From contig ML769385.1 of NCBI GenBank assembly GCA_009733575.1, positions 795,188 through 859,187 of the forward strand: a stretch of DNA of 64,000 nt, read 5' to 3'. A program made the position numbers and the translations under genes. Source of the stretch: Gymnopus androsaceus JB14 (lineage: Eukaryota > Basidiomycota > Agaricomycetes > Agaricales > Omphalotaceae). The notes under the pieces are model-generated. The model saw nothing but the letters and a program-made list of their open reading frames with translations. It was not told the DNA's origin and did not search any database. Positions 39,963 to 51,840 of this stretch are shown in pieces; position 1 is the stretch's first letter, and each line of letters starts with the position of its first letter.

Positions 39963-41757
39963 ATGGAGTACCAACCAGTTATCGTCAAAGCGCATCCTCG
40001 CGTATCCGCATCCAAATCTAGTCCTGAATCAAGATACTGGCGTCAATTTAAACACCCTGTATTTGTTAAAGAATATGCTCCAGTAACTTCGGTTCATTTT
40101 TCGCCTGCAAAACCGCATCGTTATGCCGTGACTGCAGCGACCAGAGTCCAACTCTATGCCCCTCGCACTCAGAAAGTTACAAAAACCATTTCTAGGTTTA
40201 AGGATGTCGCTCGGAGTGGCTCTATACGTGCAGATGGGAAACTTCTCGTTGCGGGAGACGATACAGGCTTAATACAGGCAAGTGCTTGTTTCTCGAAAAA
40301 AAATGAAAAGAAAAACTTAATCATATTAGGTTTTTGATATAAATTCACGAGCCATTCTCCGAACGTTTGATTCACACAAACAGCCTGTTCATGTCGCAAA
40401 ATTCTCTTCATTAGCACCCACACAAGTCCTTTCTTGCTCGGACGATACTACAGCCAAAATATGGGACGTCCCTTCCCAAGCCTGCATTACTACTTTCACC
40501 TCCCATACCGACTACGTCCGGTCAGGGCAGTCTTCGACGTCAAATCCGCACTTGTACCTGACCGGCTCGTATGATGCTACCGTGCGTCTGTTTGACTCTA
40601 GATCAGGCCAATGTGAGATGGTAATGGGTACAGCAGGAGGGAACTCTGGAGGAAATGTACCTGTCGAGCAAGTCCTGATGTTCCCGTCAGGTACTGTCGC
40701 CGTATCCTCAGCAGGGCCAATACTTCGTGTCTGGGATATAGTGGCTGGAGGGCGTTGTGTACGGGCTTTGTCTAATCATCAGAAAACAGTCACTGCGTTG
40801 GCATTCAACAGTTCCGCTAGTCGCTTACTTACTGGTGGACTGGACCAGATGGTCAAGGTGTATCGATGTGAGCACGTACAAGGTTGTACATACCATGAGA
40901 TACCCTGCTCCTGTACTATGCTTAGCAATTTCAGTACGCGTTTTCTTTGTCTCGGTATCTCCAATGCTCATACGATGTTCATTTGCAGCCAGATGAAACT
41001 CACATTGCCGCAGGAATGACGGATGGCACTCTTTCTGTGCGTAGGCGGAATCCCAAGGCTTCAGAAGCGCAGTCTGACGCTTCACTCGCTGCTGCGGTCC
41101 TACGGTCGGGGACGTTTGAATCATTCATTGGTGGTTCTTTACCAGCAATTGGACAAGGAACCGTCAAGGGAAAAGAAAAGGTCAAGCCTTTAGGCGAAGT
41201 CAACGAGTTTCGGATAGAGAGCAGGAGAGCGAAACGACTAAAAGGATATGACAAGCTTTTGAAGACTTTCAAATATTCTGCTGCACTAGACTCTGTCCTT
41301 CGCAAGGTATGCCGTGGAATTCTATTTCAGGTTGTTGTTTTTAACCTTGCTGGTAGCATATACCTCCCGTTACAACATTTGCTCTCATACAAGAGTTGAT
41401 TAACCGCGACGGTCTTCGGATTGCGTTAGCAGGTCGAGACGATGTCCTTCTGGAGCCTGTCTTGCGTGTGCTGGTCAAGCATGTCACCGATCCACGTTCG
41501 GAGAGATGGTTTGTGATGTTGCGAGTTTGGTCATACGTGAGTTTCTGGGTGCACTTTCATGCTTAACTTGTCTAACTCCCATATCCAGAGATGTATACTC
41601 CAGTCTTGGGCCAGTCACCGCTGATCGACACGCTCTTCTTACGGCTGCGTAAGAAGGTTATAGCTGAGCTGCGGTTCCAGAAGGAACTTCGAAGGACAAA
41701 AGGTGCTTTGGATATGATTTTTTCAGCAGTCGCGTCTGCAAGCGTCGCATTACGATA
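39963..41757 (+). CDS. UTP15: U3 snoRNP-associated WD40 protein UTP15, two apparent frameshifts
   Basis: The N-terminus (YWRQFKHPVFVKEYAPVTSV) opens a WD40 propeller (DDTTAKIWDV, YLTGSYDATVRLFDSR, VWDIVAGGRCV), followed by the UTP15 C-terminal domain (SRRAKRLKGYDKLLKTFKYS, ALIQELINRDGLRIALAGRD, YTPVLGQSPLIDTLFLRL, ELRFQKELRRTKGALDMIF). It acts in the small-subunit processome for 18S rRNA. Two one-base breaks interrupt it: an extra C at about 40,864 (KVY then DVSTYKVVH), and a missing T near 41,498 (VTDPR then FGEMVCDVASLVI). Everything else, including splice sites, is intact. Utp15 is essential in yeast, so these may be consensus errors. Confidence 0.88.
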
Positions 41758-41796
41758 ATCCAGGCAATCAAAAGTAATACACATAATAGATAATAA

Positions 41797-44196
41797 TTAC
41801 TCTGCCAGCGCGTTGATGAGCCCTTCCAGTATGGTCTTTTGTGAAGGAGCCTCGGTGTCGGTACTATCTTCCTCTCCAACATTATCGTGGTATATTTGCA
41901 GTGTTTTGACAATGTCTTTCAACGACTGGTTCTTCCTCCCAAGCATCTGTAATAGATGTGAGCGAATCCCGTCGTCCTCCATTGCGATCCAGGCGAGAAT
42001 GTAGTCAACAGTCTGAAGAGTGAAAAGACCGCCATCCAGTCGCTGAAGATACCAGGCATCCTCATCTTCTGCTGAGATTTCTTCACCATCATCCAGCAGT
42101 TCCTGGAAATATTATAAGTAAGAAAGTCTGGAAAAGAACTTTGATTACTTGCCTTTTTTTGTGTCTCAATTACAGTATCAGCAGCCTTGAGACGAGTTTG
42201 AGCATTGTCCCGAATATCCAAAAGTTTATCCGTCTTCTCATAGTTGTTTTCGACAAATTTTGTCAAAAGACGTATTCGCTCAGGCGAATCCGACGCTAAA
42301 TTTGAGAATAGAGATGAGATGATTCCTAATATATGTGCAGCATCCTCCGAAGCCGGAAGTAGGGTAGCTGATTTTTGTTTCTTTGTGCCCTATGGAGTAG
42401 CGGTCAAGGAATTGAATATGCGGAAGGAACAGTCATACCTTGCCCATAAAAGCAGAAAACAAGGTTTTCAATCCCAAGGCGTCGATGAATGCCTGGCAGC
42501 TCGCAGTGCCAGCAGGACCCGACATTGCATAGTCCAGCGTTTTGATAGATTTTGACCGAGACTGCTGGAGTTTCTCTCTGGTACCGCGTTAGCGACCAAT
42601 ATTTTCGGAGAATGAATAGACCGACCTCATTAATATAACCATAAGATCAGGACCTTCAGCCTCCACGAAAAGTGTCTTGTTACTTGGTTCAGCTAGTGCG
42701 GAGCAGAGCGTGTCAAAAATATTCTCCATAAACTCTAGCTCATCAGCGTCGACAGGATCCCGACGACGCCATTGCTATGGAAGCCGGTTAACACCTTTCC
42801 GTTTCTCAAGTTTTGGTATACTCACCGAAACAACCTTTAAAATTGTCTCGATACCATCTTTTTTGCCCAGTTCCAAACGATTAACTTTATTATCTTGTAG
42901 AAGAATAGAAAGCAATTCAGCGGCATAGCCCCGGTTTTCTTCGTGCTTTTTTCGATTGGATTCGTTCGAGGAGCCACGGAATGATATTCGTCTTTGATCC
43001 CAGTTCGCTGGCGAGAGAAGGGTTGAAGCCGAGAACGTTTTCGAAAAATCCTATGCATTGGTGGTAAGTAAGGTAACACTGGTGCGGGAATAGATAAATC
43101 TCACCAAGTATGTGGAACACACCCTGTCGATCAGACTCTTCCTCTTCATTCAACCGCTTCAAGTTGCCAACGAGAAGGTCTAATATGGAGTTGTCCAGCT
43201 AGACGGAAACTGTTCACTAACGAGGCCAATGAACAATCCAAGAAACTTACCAATGCTTCGATGAGGAGTTTGAGACTCTCAGCATTTCCTTCATTATCTG
43301 CATCCTCATCCTCCCCTTCCTCTCCGACATCTTCATCTGTAAGTTCATGAAGAACTTCAACAACGTCGATCACAATGTCCGCATTTTCGTGACTGAGCAA
43401 CCCGACTAGTAAAACAATCGTGTCTGACCGTACAAGCTCAGAATACGCAAGTGCGGGGGCCTGAGCTAATGGAAGGAGGGATTTTAAGGCACTGTCAAGG
43501 TCTGCTTCCGACTCGATGAATCTAGTGTTTGCATTGAGTTTCTTTCACAACTCAAAAGTTATTCCAATCTCACTTTGTCGGGTCGTCGGGATATTTAGAC
43601 CTCTGGTCCTGATTTTTGTTGGCTGCTCGTTCAAATTTGAGCAGGGTCCTGCGTATACCGGTTATTGTAAGTTCATCTGACTGGAGAAACACTGTATTTA
43701 GTACATATTAGACCGCGGAAATCAGAGTGTCATAAACTCACTTGAGCTAAAGCTTCATCGCCTGCACGGTCAAAGATATTGAGAATATCTTTCTGTTCAC
43801 TGGTGAAGCCCGCCGCCAAAGAAACGGCCGTCCTCGTCTTCCTCGATGAAGTAATCGGCATCTTTGAACGATTCAGTATAAAGCTTTGAGGCTAGGCTAT
43901 GAGGTACTCACCTCCACCCGGAGCAAAACTTGCGTCTTCCGAATCGTCTTCGTCCATCGCGTCCTCAATTGTGACGCGCGCCTTTCCTTTTCCTTCTGGT
44001 ACGCTTGGAGGAGTTTCAATATCCTGGACCGAAGCTTCCGAGTCCATTCGCATTTTCTTCAATATTTCCGGGCTTGGGTTGGCTGGCATCTTTCTTTTGT
44101 TCCCACCCAAGGGGACTTTTGGAACCTAAATGGTATGTTAATATGGAAAAGGGCCAGTATAGCAGAGCAAACCTTGAAAAGACTGTCGATATCCAT
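41797..44196 (-). CDS. CTNNBL1: Beta-catenin-like protein 1 (CTNNBL1)
   Basis: About 620 residues in about ten exons. It starts MDIDSLFK, then an acidic linker with PANPSPEILKKMR, DEDDSEDASFAPGG and EDEDGRFFGGGFTSEQKDIL. Armadillo-type helices follow: LAYSELVRSDTIVLLVGLLS, ADIVIDVVEVLHELTDED, NRLELGKKDGIETILKVVS, RRRDPVDADELEFMENIFD, SNKTLFVEAEGPDLMVIL, NNYEKTDKLLDIRDNA. It ends ILEGLINALAE. CTNNBL1 associates with the Prp19 spliceosome complex. No frameshift was seen. Convergent with UTP15 (39 bp between stops) and divergent from RAD7 (110 bp between starts). Confidence 0.9.
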
Positions 44197-44306
44197 GGTT
44201 GGTTGAGGTATAAGATGCGAATGAGCCAGCGCTAGCCACGCGCCACAAAGCATGTGATGACCTAATTAGCGCGCCCTGAGTTTTTTGTTTCTTGTCTCTC
44301 TTCATC

Positions 44307-46331
44307 ATGAGTCGCAACAATGTTAGAGGACCTACCTCTGCACTGACAGATTTTCTTAGGGTACTTTCACTAAAATTCTACTAAATATACGACTCTATAT
44401 ACTAAAGTGCCTTTTAGGAACATCAAATCACCCCTACGACTGTCGCAGCCAGAGCAGCTACAGCAAACCAAAATCAGCCTCAGCCTGTTGCAGGGCCTAG
44501 TAGTTCTGCACAAGCTGAAGTTGCACCTGATGCTACAGACCAAGTAGAAGAACCCACGTCGCGTCGCAGAAGACGCACTAGAGCAGCGATAGTACGTTGC
44601 AGAAAATATCGAGCGCGTTTTTATTCACTTTTGTACAGGACTATGATTCAGATGCTTTGGATGAACCAGAGACACAAGCCCCCAAGAAACAAAAGACTTC
44701 GAAAGCCAAGGCCAAGAAAAAGGCGAAGAAAGACGACGAGGACTGGCAGGATGAGGACGAAGATGCATACACAGCGCTGTCGAAATCCTTCCGCGCTGGC
44801 AACAAGCCTCCGAATGGTAGCTTAGAGACTTGCGCTGAATGCAAGAAAGAATTTTCTGTGGTCTGTGAATCTCATCTCCTGGCAGCCCATTGCCTGATCT
44901 CGCGTTTTTTTTTCAGAGTCAATACACCATAGCTGCCAATCCTGGACCTGGTTTCTTGTGCCATCCATGCGCGAAGAAGCAGGGCAACGATCCTTTTAAG
45001 AAGCCCGCTGCACCCAGGAAGCGAACCAAAGCGGCTGAAAAACGAAGTATCGTCCATTTTGAGCAACGTCGTTTCCCGACGCTGGTGTCAATGTGCATCA
45101 ATGTACGTGTTCTACGAATGTCTGCTTTGTTGCTACTTAGTCATATCCAGATTATCACCAACCATATCGACGATATTGAAGCATTTGGAGATATTGGTGC
45201 CATGAACATGGAAGCGATCTCCAAGGCGATCTCCAAGAAACGTAGTCTGTCAGTCTGTCTTTTATGTTTCTGTCATCCGACACTCACTTAAAGGCTTGTA
45301 GCAACTCGGAAAACGTGCAGTTGTTTTACGGCGCAGAACATACATCGCTCACATTATACGATGTAACGAAATTGTCCCCTACTGCATTGATTACGCTAGG
45401 TCACCTGAATCCCAACCTCACCACCCTTCGTCTAGACTTTTGTGGTCTGATATCGGACGAGGTCCTGAACTCGTGGTGCTCCTCGCTTCCAAACCTAGCT
45501 CATCTCCAGCTTCTTGGGCCATTCCTCGTACGCCCGCCAGCGTGGATTGCGTTCTTCAAATCTCACCCTCAATGCGAAAGTTTCCTCATTACCCAAAGCC
45601 CTCGCTTTAACCTCGAATGCCTCCAAGTCCTCGTCGACACTAGCTCGAAAACGTTGAAACGGTTAGGTCTGAGGGAAGTGGGTTTGCTCCGCGATGATTT
45701 TCTAGTTGCAATTGGCTCGCTATCGGGCCAACTGACTTATCTAGACATCAGCGAGCCATCCAAATCGTGCAGCGACCAAGCTCTCATCAGTCTTCTTGAA
45801 CTTGTAGGCTCAACACTTACATCTCTGAACTTGTCAGGACATGTCGAGCTTACAGATGATGTGCTGCATTCGGGTATTCTTCCCAATGTCACCAGCCTTC
45901 AGGAGCTCAGTCTTTCAAACCTTCCTCTTCTCACTGATGGAGGTGTCGCTCAGTTTTTCTCTGAATGGTCCAATCCACCATTAACTGCGCTCAACCTCTC
46001 TCGTAATCCGGTATTGTCCACCAACTCTCTCATCGAGTTGCTCAACCACTCTGGGGAAGGAATGCAATTCTTGGATGTCAATGGGTGGAAAGACGTTGGC
46101 GCAACTGCGCTTGCGAATATCGGAAAGCAGGCTAAAGATTTGCGAAAGATTGACCTTGGGTGGTGCAGGGAAGTGGATGACTTTATCGTGAAAGCTATAT
46201 TGGAGAATTGCAAAGCGTGGCTCAATGAAGTCAAGCTATGGGGATGCAACAAGGTCGAGGGTAAATGGGTCTCCAGTGGAACAAAAACAAAGGCAAAAAT
46301 CGTGGGTATCGAATCGCACACTGTTATTTGA
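44307..46331 (+). CDS. RAD7: DNA repair protein Rad7-like (LRR, nucleotide excision repair)
   Basis: About 560 residues. The N-terminus (MSRNNVRGPTSALTDFLR) is the Rad7 signature, followed by a basic, lysine-rich linker (44,690-44,740) and a small zinc-binding segment: C-x2-C in ETCAECKKEF and C-x2-C in GFLCHPCAKK. The C-terminal half is leucine-rich repeats (LTTLRLDFCGLISDEVLNSW, LTSLNLSGHVELTDDVL, LRKIDLGWCREVDDFIVKA). In yeast Rad7 works with Rad16 in global-genome repair of UV lesions. Frames join cleanly. The last large exon is 45,299-46,331. Confidence 0.88.
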
Positions 46332-46498
46332 AGTTTTGTCCAACGCGTAAATACAATACATAAACGAATGACTTGAGATACTACCAGAATGGTTACATGC
46401 TGCATTAGAATAAAACGAACTGACCGTGCTTTAACACGGCGCATATGAGAAGACTGTTCAATTGGAATGAAAAGACATACTACTCCTGCCGACACCCT

Positions 46499-47270
46499 CT
46501 AGTAGGGCTTTCCTCGGTTCTTCTTCAAATCCTTCTCGAGTTGACGAGCTTTGCGATGGCCAATCTCTACAGGACGAATAGCAGTATCATCGGCCCTTTT
46601 AAGTTTAACAGGTCGGTTACCCACGTACTTGCCTGAAAAGGATATTAGTTTCTGATAAAGGCAAGATAACAACGACATACCGTCCATTTCTTTCCAAGCC
46701 TTCAAGAAATCTTCAGGATCAGAAAACGCAACAAAGCCGTACTTTGCCTGGAGAAGAAAATGTGTGAGAGAAAAACAGATACAAAGAAGTCAACGACGAA
46801 CCTTCTGACTCAGTCTGTCGCGAATGACTCGGGCCTTCTGGAACGATGTGTATTTGTTGAATGCATTGGCTAGAACATCGTCCGAGACATCATTGCTAAG
46901 ATCACCAACAAAAAGCCTGAACCAAGCTGAGGAAATAGTGAGAATGTAGCGTGTGAGATTGAGAATAAAGCTTACAGGGATTCCATTCCAACAAAGTCTG
47001 GTCTTCCCAGACCTTTCCTCCTCCTTTGCGAAGAACAGTGGTACGCTTGCCACCTTTGGCTAGTTTACCGCCTGAGCCACCTCGTTTGTCAATCATTGCA
47101 CCGGGAACATAGACACTTTGTTGGGCCAAGATACCGACATCGTACTCGTAAGCGTTGGCAGGAACAGGAGCGCTGTGAGAGGAGGAGGATCCAGGAATCG
47201 GGTAGGAAGGCCCAGCATATGGCCTGTGGTAAGGATTGTCGTAGGAGGATTGGTTGTACGGGTTTGACAT
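46499..47270 (-). CDS. RBM42-like RNA-binding protein (one RRM)
   Basis: About 215 residues, four exons. The N-terminus is Tyr/Pro/Ser-rich (NPYNQSSYDNPYHRPY). A conserved pre-RRM segment (KRTTVLRKGGGKVWEDQTL, LEWNP) precedes one RRM: RNP2 RLFVGDLSNDV, FQKARVIRDRLSQK, RNP1 KYGFVAFSDPEDF, then GNRPVKLKR. The basic tail is ARQLEKDLKKNRGKPY. This is the organisation of RBM42. Divergent from TFG1, 130 bp between starts. Confidence 0.85.
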
Positions 47271-47400
47271 GGAGGAAACGGAGAAAGAGTGATACGTCAC
47301 GCGTAACATGTTTCTTTGCTATAAGTCATACTAATAGAAATCTACTGCTATGCTGGGATAACTAGTACCACCAGCTGTCTTGATTGCTCTACTATTTATC

Positions 47401-48966
47401 ATGCCTCGTACACCCAAAGCCAAGCTCTTTCATCCAAAAACGAACAAGAAAAATACCACTGTTTACTCTAAACCTTCACCTCTAACGACCATCGACGATG
47501 AGGCCGACATGCAGCTGCCAGAAGGCCCTTTTCAGGAGTACCGAATCATGTCTTTGGCGCTGAACGGATGGAAATACGACGGGATGAAATTTGACTCGAG
47601 GAAAAATGTCGATATTCTGCGGTGGCAGGCACCTATAAAGTTGAATAGGAAGGATTTGAGGAGAGAGGATCCCTCACTGAGTGGAGTTGGTCAGGCTGTA
47701 CGCCCAATGCTGGGTCCTGACGGCCAGCCTGTTATCGGTCCCGACGGCAAAACGGTCATGGTTGATAACGAAGGAAGACCCGTTAGTGAGAACGGCGCTT
47801 CAGGTAGCGGTTCTGCAAAGGGTAAAGGCCCTGCAAACGCAAAGAAAAGGTTTCAGAAAAAGACAAGACAGGTCTTTATTGTTCCCGAGGAGGTGCGCCA
47901 GGTGAGGAAGGAGGAGCGCTGTCCGTGGGTCATTGAGGATTCGACCGGTCAGGAAATGTGGACTGCTCAGTTGGACGACCTAGGAAAGGCAGAGACTCAT
48001 GCATTCTTCATGCCTGCTGCCAACGACATGTTCAAGTTTATTCCCTCGCACCGGTATTACAAGTTTCAGAAGAAGCTTAAACACGATTTACCTACGGATA
48101 CGACGACTATTGAATCTGCGGTAGTGTCGTAGTGTCGCATCTCTGTTTACTTATCTCTGCTTATACTTTCTACAGTACCAGGAAAGCCTGAACCGAGATC
48201 CATCCACTTGGCTACACCAACGAAATGGTAAAGGTCCTTCAGCTGCTACCGCTGCCATGTTCAAGGCCGAGACTGAAGGCCAGGTGGTCACAGGTGCTGG
48301 TTCACTGGTATATGCCAGTCAGCAGAGTCTCGGTCCCGGTGGAAGGCGCCTCAAGGCTGTTGATAGTGGTGCAGATAATTTGTTTGGAGACGACGAGGAT
48401 GACCCGGATGCTGCGAAACGTCGCGCGAGAGAATTCGGAGGTGAAGGTGATATGGATGAAGCGGTATACGAAGAAGACTTTGCGGATGACGAGGAGAAGA
48501 TGGAGGTGGAGGATACGAATGACCAAGAAACTAAAGAGCTTGAGGTTTGTCAATTGTGGCTTTCTCGTATCGTACCGACTTATATATGATTCTTCCAGGA
48601 ACGCTTGAAGAAAGAGTACAAGAACGCAAACAAGACCCGCGAAGGTTATATCGACGAGTCGGAGGACGAGGGGATAAGCCAGGAATGTCTAAACAGGCCA
48701 AGAGGATGCAGAAAATGCTTCAAACTCGGGAAGGCAGCAATGTCTATGATAGTGAGGAGGAAGAGGTAAAACCCTTATGCCTCATCTGTACGTCTCTATC
48801 GCTGTTTCTGTTTCAGCGTTACCTTGATCTTTCTATAGCAAGAAGAGGAAGAGGAGGAACATATCATCTCTCAGACTGGTCCTGCCGTTCAGCCTCAGTC
48901 TCAAACCAAGCAGACATCCCGGCCTGGCTTGGAGAGACCTGAATCTTCCCCGGTGTTCCCAGTCTA
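47401..48966 (+). CDS. TFG1: TFIIF alpha subunit (TFG1/RAP74), frameshifted and lacking the C-terminal domain
   Basis: The dimerisation half is convincing: EYRIMSLALNGWKYDGMKFD, RRFQKKTRQVF-type linker, PWVIEDSTGQEMWTAQLD, YYKFQKKL, then the acidic middle (GDDEDDPDAAKRRAREFGG, EDFADDEEKMEVED). After GYIDESEDEG (about 48,670) the conserved KQAKRMQKMLQTREGSNVYD continues only after a one-base shift at a GGGG run. The protein ends ESSPVFPV at 48,966 without the C-terminal winged helix usual in RAP74/Tfg1. TFIIF binds RNA polymerase II in the pre-initiation complex. The loss could be a consensus error, a far downstream exon, or real truncation. Confidence 0.85.
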
Positions 48967-49553
48967 GGTGCCATCTATGGTCGCCAAACGAGGTCCAAGG
49001 TTCCGAAACAACAGTCCTCTTGCCACTACTCCTACTTATCTCCAAAATAGTTGACACCTCCCGTGGTGCGCAAAATCGTTCTAGACGAGAAAGCACGGTA
49101 ACTTGCCCAGTTCTCAGCGGAATTGAACTAGGTCGAGCACGTTTTGAAGCGATTTTGAACCTCTAGAGAGCCATATATAGATCAACAAAAATTTATATTT
49201 TTTCTGTGCTTAAATCTTGAGGCCCAACACCTCCAAAAACAAGATAGCATGTAGCTCCAGCTTTCCTCCACCGTGACCTCTACCTAGGTGCAGTAATTGC
49301 ACTGACCTCACTTTCGAACTTCTGGACCTTCTCCACTGGCCCACTGTTTAGACCCTGACAATAAATCTAAACGGACTAAGTATCTGTTCAGCGTTCGAAC
49401 ACCATCCAAACTCCGTGGAAAAGCATTCCGTATGTCAAAATAGTTGGTTGTTTATGTTGTTGCCACTGTTTTGTCTATTCAATCTTTTCTTAAAAGGAAG
49501 ATTTTCGCATTCATGACTCGGAATCAGAAGCATTTAACAAAAAATAATTTAAT
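48967..49553. other. TFG1 3' flank with decayed coding-like sequence
   Basis: No intact gene. A Ser/Pro-type remnant (VAKRGPRFRNNSPLATTPT, about 48,975-49,035) looks like former TFG1 linker. A second frame at 49,051-49,165 reads VVRKIVLDEKAR, LAQFSAELN and VEHVLKRF, separated by stops. An AT-rich stretch lies at 49,535-49,560. Confidence 0.35.
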
Positions 49554-50846
49554 TTAATTTGTTGCCAATTTCCTCTCCAGCTCCAGCAGACTATCCACCG
49601 TCTGAAGGACTGTCTCTTCCAAATTCAATCCCTTCACTCCAAGCGTATCCATAGCCAATGTCGAATCAAACCTCGAAATCGTCTTTCCTTCCATCGGATC
49701 CGCTTCCGGAATCAACGGAAGGCGGTCTTTGAGCTCTGGTCTAGCCTTCACAATGATGTTCAGCATCTGATATATCGTTGCCTTCCCCTTGGAAAACAGG
49801 ATGCGCTTTCCTACTACGGATTCGGATTGCAAGGCTTTGATATGGACCTTTGCTGTAGACACAACGTCACAAAAAGAGGAGACTGCATCCGGAGGAAGGT
49901 CCTTGGAACCGTTGATCAGCGAATATATGATTGCGTTGGAAGTGTTGAGGGATTTTAAGGATGAGATAGGGTGTATGACGGGGCCGTAGACCACCGTGGC
50001 TGTTTAAGCGAGAGTCTGAGTCACAGAGAAGCAAAAGAACTATAGGCAGTAGCACGCACGATTGATTGTAGTCAACTTTAACTCGGGGTACTCCTTCACG
50101 AAGTCCCATGCGGCTAACTCGGCAAACTTTTTGGACGCAATGTAAACAATAAAACCAGGTAATTGTCCGCTAGAGGCTTCTTCATAGGTGAATGGGAGCC
50201 TGAAAGGTAGATACATAGTTAGATGTTGATCCAAGGTATAAATCAAAGGAAAAGGCTTACCAGTCGTCGGGCCCGTAGGTCACATCAGCAGAAAGCACTA
50301 AGGGCAGAATTTAGCACAAATTGCCCTGACTAACTCTTCTACTCACATTCCGGTTGACTGGGTACAGCTCCTATGGAGGAGGTCAACACAACGCGTTTAA
50401 TCCCGGCTGCTTGCGTTGCACGTAAAACACTCAAAGTTCCTTCGACTGCAGGATCCAACATGTCTTTCTTGGGATCGTTAACAGACAACGTGAAGGGTGA
50501 AGCAGAGTGGATGACAGCAGTAACACCTATATAGATGAAAATAGAAGCATCGGTATTGTCTGTAGAAAATATTCCTAATTACTTACCTTTTAATGCTTCA
50601 GTGTAATCGCTCTTAATCAGATCGGGTACAATTGCCGTCTCGAACTTTTCAGAAGGAAAGACCTTCTTTAACATGTCGGCCTTCTCTGAAGATCGAACAG
50701 TTCCTCGGACAATATACCCACTGTCCAATGCTTCCTTTACAATGTGAGCTCCAAGGAAACCGTTTGCTCCTGTAACCTGGAATGAGGTTAGTTATTTATG
50801 CAAGAGAGGAGAGGAATGTATAGGGACGAACTAGAATACGAGACAT
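49554..50846 (-). CDS. NAD(P)-dependent extended SDR (dihydroflavonol-reductase/GRE2-like)
   Basis: About 330 residues in about six exons. It begins [18 protein letters not shown] (Rossmann TGxxGxxG), then [31 protein letters not shown] and the catalytic YxxxK as YIASKKFAE, then [10 protein letters not shown] and a variable substrate domain ending [11 protein letters not shown]. The fold and motifs match fungal aldehyde/ketone reductases of the Gre2 and dihydroflavonol-4-reductase group. The substrate cannot be told from sequence. All exon joins are clean. Confidence 0.88.
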
Positions 50847-51840
50847 AGGTGTAGATATTGATTCGGGTTGGTACAGTCCTCAAGCTGCTGGTACTCGTAT
50901 TTAACCATGTCGAAGTGATTCCTCGGACCCCGAAGTGGATGACATCCTCCTCAAAGCTGATTAGACGAGAAGTTCAGCATCCGACGCGTAAGACACCGGC
51001 TCGGATTCGATTTCAAAGTTGCTCGGACTCAACATTCCCCGTGAATGACTCCGAGGACACCCAAGCTTACATCCATAATTTGTTTCAATTGGTCGGACGG
51101 GTGGAACGGCTGAATTTTTGAGAGATTATGGAGACTGAATGACGCGTAACACGGCTTGGTATATATGACAGATTAACACTGTGCCCATTAAACCGAGAGG
51201 TTTATGTAGTCCGATGGTGAATCGGGCATTCCTAGACCGCGTCAGCACGGCTGAGACTCGAGAACGAAGAACGAAGCTGTGTAGGTAGGGCTTGATGCAC
51301 TGAAAAAATCATACAGAAGACTTGCAGAAGACAAAAGGAGAATATATGAATTACTATAATGTCGAAGCAACGCAATTCAGGTCTTACAGTCCGATTGGAT
51401 GGTGAGCCTGTGCATAGGGCAGCGATGGAGCAGGACCAGCAGGATACAGGGAAGACATAAAGGCGTAGAGGTGTCAAGAAGGAGAGAAGCCCGAGAAGGG
51501 AGCGAGAGATGGAGAGAGCAGAAGGAGAAAGCGACTAGAAATTACAGCGTTTGCAGCGTTTGCGCTGGCTGGCTCAACGCATGTGATATTGTGCGGATGA
51601 TTTGACAGTTCAGTATGCATAGTATCGCTTTATCGCACTGTCTTTTATTGTCGGACTACTAGTTGATTTTGTTTGAAAGGGTATCGTAGCTCAAGAAGAG
51701 TGTATTTCGCCGGGTGAGCAATGGTCACACATCTTCCGATCTTCGGCCCGTCACTGGTTCGCGTCTTGACTCTCCACCAACTCCACTAGCTTTTCGTCTC
51801 AGAAAATCTTTGGGAGGATCTTGGAACGCGTTTATCAGAT
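50847..51840. other. Intergenic region upstream of APN2
   Basis: About 1 kb with no supported gene. The last 128 bp (51,713-51,840) reappear upstream of the second APN2 copy, so they mark the left part of the duplicated unit and probably include the APN2 promoter. Confidence 0.5.
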
